In this document: piece after piece, positions 59,401 to 64,000 of the stretch
Numbering within the stretch: position 1 is the stretch's first letter
Layout of the letters: each line of letters starts with the position of its first letter
NCBI GenBank assembly: GCA_947561585.1
Contig: CANNZV010002590.1
Span: forward strand, 28,097 to 92,096
Length of the DNA stretch: 64,000 nt
From: Caprella mutica
Taxonomy: Eukaryota > Arthropoda > Malacostraca > Amphipoda > Caprellidae
Reading direction: 5' to 3'
Notes under the pieces: model-generated
Database searches by the model: none
Seen by the model: the letters and a program-made list of their open reading frames with translations, nothing else
Told to the model about the DNA's origin: nothing
Program-made: the position numbers and the translations under genes

Positions 59401-61462
59401 TATACAAAATATTTTTTTTAAACAGTTATAGTTGTGAGTGTATACGTGTATGGCTATCATGTGGCATAATTGGGTATATTTTTGGTGGTCTTTTACGGTG
59501 TAGGATTGGTGGCCGGAAATTTCGGTCAGGATATTTTAATCTCGGAAATTTCGGTTTCGGAATGATAAATGGCCTCTCATCATATATGGCCCGCATGTAG
59601 TTTGTTGTATGCGCTAGTTTGTTGTACTGTATACTTCCTGATTGTTTAATGACTTGGCGGGAGGTGCCCCGATACATCTAACTATTAAAGGGGCAGTAAA
59701 TTTCATAAAAAATGTCAATTTTTCTATTATTGAAAATGTTGTTAGTAATTAGTTGTATACACACGAGAGTTCATTCGTCTTATGTATAACTAACAGCCGT
59801 AAAGTATATAAATATAATAATTTGGTTTTAAGCCCACAGTTCACCGCATTTGCAGGGAATGCGCTGTTAATTATTATTGTTTATCAGCTGTTAAAATGAG
59901 ATACAATATATTCTACTATTAGAAATGCTAATAGTATACTATTAACAGTGCTCATTTAGCCACTTTAGATACAATAACTTATGTAGAACGAATGAAAAAC
60001 TAAGTACCTACGGATCGGGTCTAGGAAAATTGATCGAAAGCAATTGATCGAAAGGAAAATTGGTCGAAAGCAATTGATCAAAAGGAAAATTGGTCGAATG
60101 GAAAATTGATCGAAAGGAAAATTGATCGCACAACAATTGATCGAAAGGAAAATTGATCGAATAGATCACGCAGCTTCATTTTTTTTCTTCCATCTGTGAG
60201 TACGAGTACAGTAACCGGTGCTTAGTGTCCCTTTTTGTTACATTCATTGCTAAGTGACTGCACTCACAGAGTAGCTTTTCCAGATCCATGAGCATTGTCA
60301 CCGACGGTGTTAAGTGACTTTGTTCATGAATCCTTTTTCCTTTCTGACTGCTCCTTCCTATCTCTTATAAACAGACGTTAAACCTACTAAATTAATCAAT
60401 TATTTAACTTTCAATTCACAAGTTATCTAGAACTATCTTAATTCTAGAACTATGAAAACTTAAAGTTCTTTTAATTATAATATATTTCAAAGCATATAAT
60501 TATGTGTTATAGATAAGCAGTTGATTGAAGAAATGTTATACATAAATTAGTATTATATATTATTATTAAAATTGTTATTGTTATTGTTATTATAATTATT
60601 ATTATATATAAATCATGGTAACAAGATCTACTAGCTGTACTATATTGTAAGTAAGTTTCTCCGGCAATCCATGGTTTTAGTTATCATTTTCAATTAGTGT
60701 AAATAGATCCAAAATCATTTTCGATCAATTTTGTTTCGGTCAATTCTCCATTCGATCAATTGTTGTGCGATCAATTTTCCTTTCGATCAATTTTCCATTC
60801 GACCAATTTTCCTTTCGACCAATTTTCCTTTCGATCAATTTTCCATTCGATCAATTGCTTTCGATAAATTGCTTTCAGTCAATTGCTTTCGATCATTTTT
60901 CCGGATCCCCAACGGGGTGTATGAGGTCTCGTATTATCTGAGTTTTAGTTCCAAATTACATCTGTAGATGGCGCTGATTTTGTGAAATAATTAAAAAAAA
61001 AATTTAAATAGGAGTTTAAAAAATGAAATAACTATATATCTATATCTTATTCCATTATTAATAACCTAATTTTAGATACAGACTAAATTGGCACATTGAA
61101 TTTATTTTACATAATCAATTCTCAATTATTGTATTAGTATTCATAGTTAATGTGAAGGTAGATGACATTGGAAAATTATATTGGGAGTGCGAATTTCAAT
61201 ATTAATTATCATTTTATCTTCCCCAGCATATGTTTCATCTCCTTTTGGCCAAATACCTGATGAAGATACGGTGATGGTGAGTTTATTTTACAACTCTACC
61301 ACGAATAAACTCTACTGGGACGGAACTGACGAATCTACCATAGAACCACTACCTAGTACTGATGTCTGTTATGGCTTTGCTCTCAACGGACAAGATGAAT
61401 TGAAAAGTGGAAAGTGCGACACAATTTCAGCTAGTATAATTTGCTGCATGATAAGAAAGTGA
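53393..61462 (+). CDS. secreted cysteine-rich protein, seven exons, C-type-lectin-like end
   Basis: Exons 53393-53434, 53616-53660, 53753-53954, 55763-55897, 56797-56904, 58494-58697 and 61227-61462 all have GT-AG borders and matching phases and give 323 residues with a stop at 61460. MRNLIVLVLLLQSLVSPARA is a signal peptide. The mature part has about 16 Cys, N-glycosylation sequons (NAT, NST) and no membrane segment. The last exon has LYWDGTDEST, then VCYGFALNG, then GKCDTISASIICC; the WDG and C-x17-C-x8-C order resembles the C-terminal half of a C-type lectin domain. I do not recognise the whole protein. The introns are loaded with transposons yet all exons are intact. Confidence 0.75.
53616..53660 (+). 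CDS. secreted protein exon 2
   Basis: Forty-five bases between acceptor ATTTTGCAG and donor GTGAGT. Encodes VSPARASLSGQTTQK, which ends the signal peptide; cleavage is probably after PARA. Confidence 0.7.
53753..53954 (+). CDS. secreted protein exon 3
   Basis: Acceptor TTTTCGCAG, donor GTAAAT. Encodes VYLVSEADSESGPTISCFPY to GECASEAAES, an acidic segment with two Cys. Ends in phase 1. Confidence 0.7.
54390..55585. mobile_element. foldback element with GCCATCTGG arms, copy 2
   Basis: Arms 54410-54560 and 55400-55560 are inverted repeats (GGCGCCATCTGGTTTCAAAA, ATTGTAAGGACAATCGAGGT and their reverse forms). Related to 41070-42802. Interior contains GTGATTTGTGACCGTGACGT. A further element with its own ends sits in the middle (54831-55355). 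It lies in intron 3 of the secreted-protein gene. Confidence 0.7.
54831..55355. mobile_element. CAGGGTACAG-ended element in the 54.4-kb foldback
   Basis: 525 bp with inverted ends CAGGGTACAGGAACATAACG and (reversed) CAGGGTACAGAAACATAACG, the match extending over 25 bp. No target duplication and no ORF seen. Confidence 0.75.
55763..55897 (+). CDS. secreted protein exon 4
   Basis: Acceptor TTTCATTTTAG, donor GTAATT. Encodes DAMFFFDEDTCETSNQGYER to VVYLLKGYELPTD. Ends in phase 1. Reading through the donor meets a stop at 55957, so a truncated form by intron retention is conceivable. Confidence 0.7.
56140..56770 (-). pseudogene. 5' fragment of a CR1-like LINE with 2A-like motif
   Basis: Minus-strand frames (56578-56769 then 56172-56588, shifted) read ILLVLLSVDIQPNFGPFTCP and TC. 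The hydrophobic run plus VDIQPNxGP resembles the N-terminal 2A-like sequence (GDVExNPGP) that some CR1/L2-group non-LTR elements carry, and a Cys pair follows. The rest is Pro/His/Thr-rich and damaged. A related stretch occurs at 60165-60330. Confidence 0.5.
56797..56904 (+). CDS. secreted protein exon 5
   Basis: Acceptor ACCTATGCAG, donor GTACGA. Encodes CQTDAGFIANGEKVNATIPC and GVEGRYTCQDSVLKI, three Cys and one N-glycosylation sequon. A multiple of three in length, phase 1 on both sides, so it could be skipped without a frame change. Confidence 0.7.
57009..58087. mobile_element. foldback element, CCGAAAACTAATTCG-word family
   Basis: 1079 bp in intron 5 of the secreted-protein gene. Arms 57025-57190 and 57930-58075 repeat CCGAAAACTAATTCG with variation. 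Ends GGTATCCGG (left) and GGGTCTAGG (right, read inward). Exact 9-bp duplication CAGAAATTG (57000-57008, 58088-58096). The interior is AT-rich and unlike the other families. No ORF. Confidence 0.88.
58494..58697 (+). CDS. secreted protein exon 6
   Basis: Acceptor TTTTTATCAG, donor GTAAGT. Encodes ERLLPSGRYTYHLENEQYLP to DDSFQEEMR with three Cys. Phase 1 on both sides. Confidence 0.7.
58748..59245. mobile_element. foldback element, ATTGCTCGAA-word family, half copy
   Basis: One arm (word array 58750-58870) and its adjoining interior match 4770-5210, including AATGAAGTGGAGC and the AAAACCCGAA loop region. The opposite arm is missing after about 59245. Left end GAGTTCTAATAG is a decayed form of GGTTCTAGG. 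Confidence 0.75.
59290..59420. repeat. dispersed repeat shared with 21330-21620
   Basis: Shares TTTACTCTACTATAGAGGAT and downstream phrases with the earlier copy. Confidence 0.5.
59590..59685. repeat. fragment of the GC-hairpin core repeat
   Basis: TGTAGTTTGTTGTATGCGCT, then TTTGTTGTACTG and CTTCCTGATTGTTTAATGAC, the same block as in 17330-17410, 36781-37030 and 44356-44410, here without the arms. Confidence 0.7.
59685..60016. mobile_element. left half of a TTAA-flanked element
   Basis: TTAA then AGGGGCAGTAAATTTC, matching the left end of the 1063-1565 element. No right end before the next foldback element. Confidence 0.45.
60017..60909. mobile_element. foldback element, ATTGATCGAA-word family, copy 2
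   Basis: 893 bp. Arms 60027-60160 and 60720-60895 repeat GGAAAATTGATCGAA. Ends GGGTCTAGG (left) and GGGATCCGG (right, read inward). The flanks CTACGGATC and CAACGGGGT agree at only 5 of 9 positions, so the duplication is decayed or absent. Lies in intron 6 of the secreted-protein gene. Confidence 0.8.
61227..61462 (+). CDS. secreted protein exon 7, C-type-lectin-like end
   Basis: Acceptor TATCTTCCCCAG. Encodes TYVSSPFGQIPDEDTVMVSL through the WDG and Cys pattern to the stop at 61460. A polyadenylation signal AATAAA follows at 61693-61698, about 230 bases on. Confidence 0.75.
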
Positions 61463-61692
61463 ATGAAAACACTCACAGTACTCGTGAAGTGGGTTGTAGC
61501 ATAGGTCATGATCCATTCTCACTTCTAGAGATTCCTCATCAACCTATTGTTTTACACCCACTTTCCGAATACTATTAAATAGGTGAACATAATTGGTTCT
61601 TCATAACATAGCGGATAAAATTATATAAAGTTCTATTCAATTGGAGCGAGTTAATAGTTTGAATGTAAAAAGTATATTCCATATTTGTTCGA

Positions 61693-61698
61693 AATAAA
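61693..61698 (+). promoter_or_regulatory. polyadenylation signal
   Basis: AATAAA at a suitable distance after the stop codon of the secreted-protein gene. Confidence 0.5.
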
Positions 61699-61794
61699 TA
61701 CAATTCAAACCTGTTAATGAAATGAAGTGATCTATTCAGTTTTAGCAGAGATAAATTATACGGCTTTTCAAAATTTGAAGTATGGTGTATTTGG

Positions 61795-62155
61795 AAATAA
61801 TTAATAAACTGCTTTTCCTATTTCATTAACTCTATATTAATTAACTGCTTTTCATATTCTATTAATTCTATATTAATTAACTACTTTTCCTGTTATTTTA
61901 ATTCTATATTATTAATTAACTGCTTTTCATATTCTATTAATTCTATATTAATTAACTACTTTTCCTGTTATTTTAATTCTATATTATTAATTAACTGCTT
62001 TTCTTATTATTTTAATTCTATATTAATTAATGCTTTTCCTATTATTTTAATTCTATATTAATTAACTGTTTTTCCTATTATATTAATTCTATATTAATGA
62101 ACTTTTTTTCCTATTAAATTAATTCTATATTAATTAACTGCTTTTCCTATTATTA
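61795..62155. repeat. AT-rich tandem array
   Basis: About eleven units of 30-36 bp with ATTAATTCTATATTAATTAA then CTGCTTTTCCTATT. Confidence 0.85.
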
Positions 62156-62157
62156 TA

Positions 62158-62498
62158 ATTACCTTCGCAAAATGCGGGAAGGTCATATTTTCATCGGCAT
62201 TTATTTATCTATTTATTTATCATCTAGTTATTCGCTTAACTGAAAAAAAGTTCAACCAAATTGCCTGAAATTTGGTGAAAAGATTGGTACATGTCCAGTG
62301 ACCTGCTGGTAGAATTTTGTGAGCGACACGGTCAAAGGTCAAGGTCATAGTCATTTATAACTCAAAAAGTATTACACCATATTGCATGAAACTTGATGGG
62401 ACGATTGGTCAATATACAGAAACCATTTGGTTAGATTTGGGAGCAATCGGGTCAAAGATCAAGGTCAAGGCCATTTATAACTCAATAACTCAAAAGTA
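62158..62498 (+). repeat. ACCTTCGC..GGGAAGGT dispersed repeat
   Basis: Starts ACCTTCGCAAAATGCGGGAA, then phrases such as GGTCAAGGTCATAGTCATTT about every 90-130 bp. The reversed relative is at 25220-25570. It is interrupted on the right by copy C. Confidence 0.65.

Positions 62499-64000
<1,502 letters not shown>

Overview
The window looks like AT-rich nuclear DNA of an invertebrate animal. The genes are split by GT-AG introns, and most of the sequence is transposable elements, many nested inside one another. Species cannot be fixed from sequence alone. The mariner, Penelope and hepadnavirus-like elements would suit an arthropod, but another invertebrate phylum is possible.

Two host genes are convincing. 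On the minus strand, exons at 10440 down to 2170 encode the N-terminal part of alpha-N-acetylglucosaminidase (NAGLU, GH89), and the gene runs off the left edge. On the plus strand, seven exons between 53393 and 61462 join in perfect phase into a 323-residue secreted cysteine-rich protein. I do not recognise it with certainty; its last exon resembles the C-terminal half of a C-type lectin domain.

Layout: 1-10440 holds NAGLU, with a three-layer transposon nest in one intron (3849-6980). 11470-18980 is a retroelement on the minus strand with a Gag-like ORF and a 794-aa RT/RNase H protein of hepadnavirus/DIRS flavour; its Gag ORF is split by a 3973-bp non-coding element with TA target duplication (copy A, 14668-18640). 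19000-29600 is mostly gene-poor, with minisatellites, a SINE-like head, LINE and hAT scraps and a mariner-like element inside a palindrome. 29680-33240 is a Penelope-like element with an intact 806-aa RT/GIY-YIG ORF and a head-to-head partial copy. 34980-42800 holds a tandem array, foldback elements and a mariner gene broken by two other DNA transposons. 43170-47093 is copy B of the 4-kb element (inverted). 47900-53000 is foldback elements and arrays. 53390-61460 is the secreted-protein gene with elements in its introns. 62499 to the end is copy C, ending in a long TA microsatellite.

The most notable observation is a set of at least six foldback families. Each has long arms built from its own short repeated word, yet all share two asymmetric 9-nt ends (GGKTCTAGG on one side, GGKRNMCGG on the other) and, where clear, 9-bp target duplications. 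No transposase for them lies in the window.
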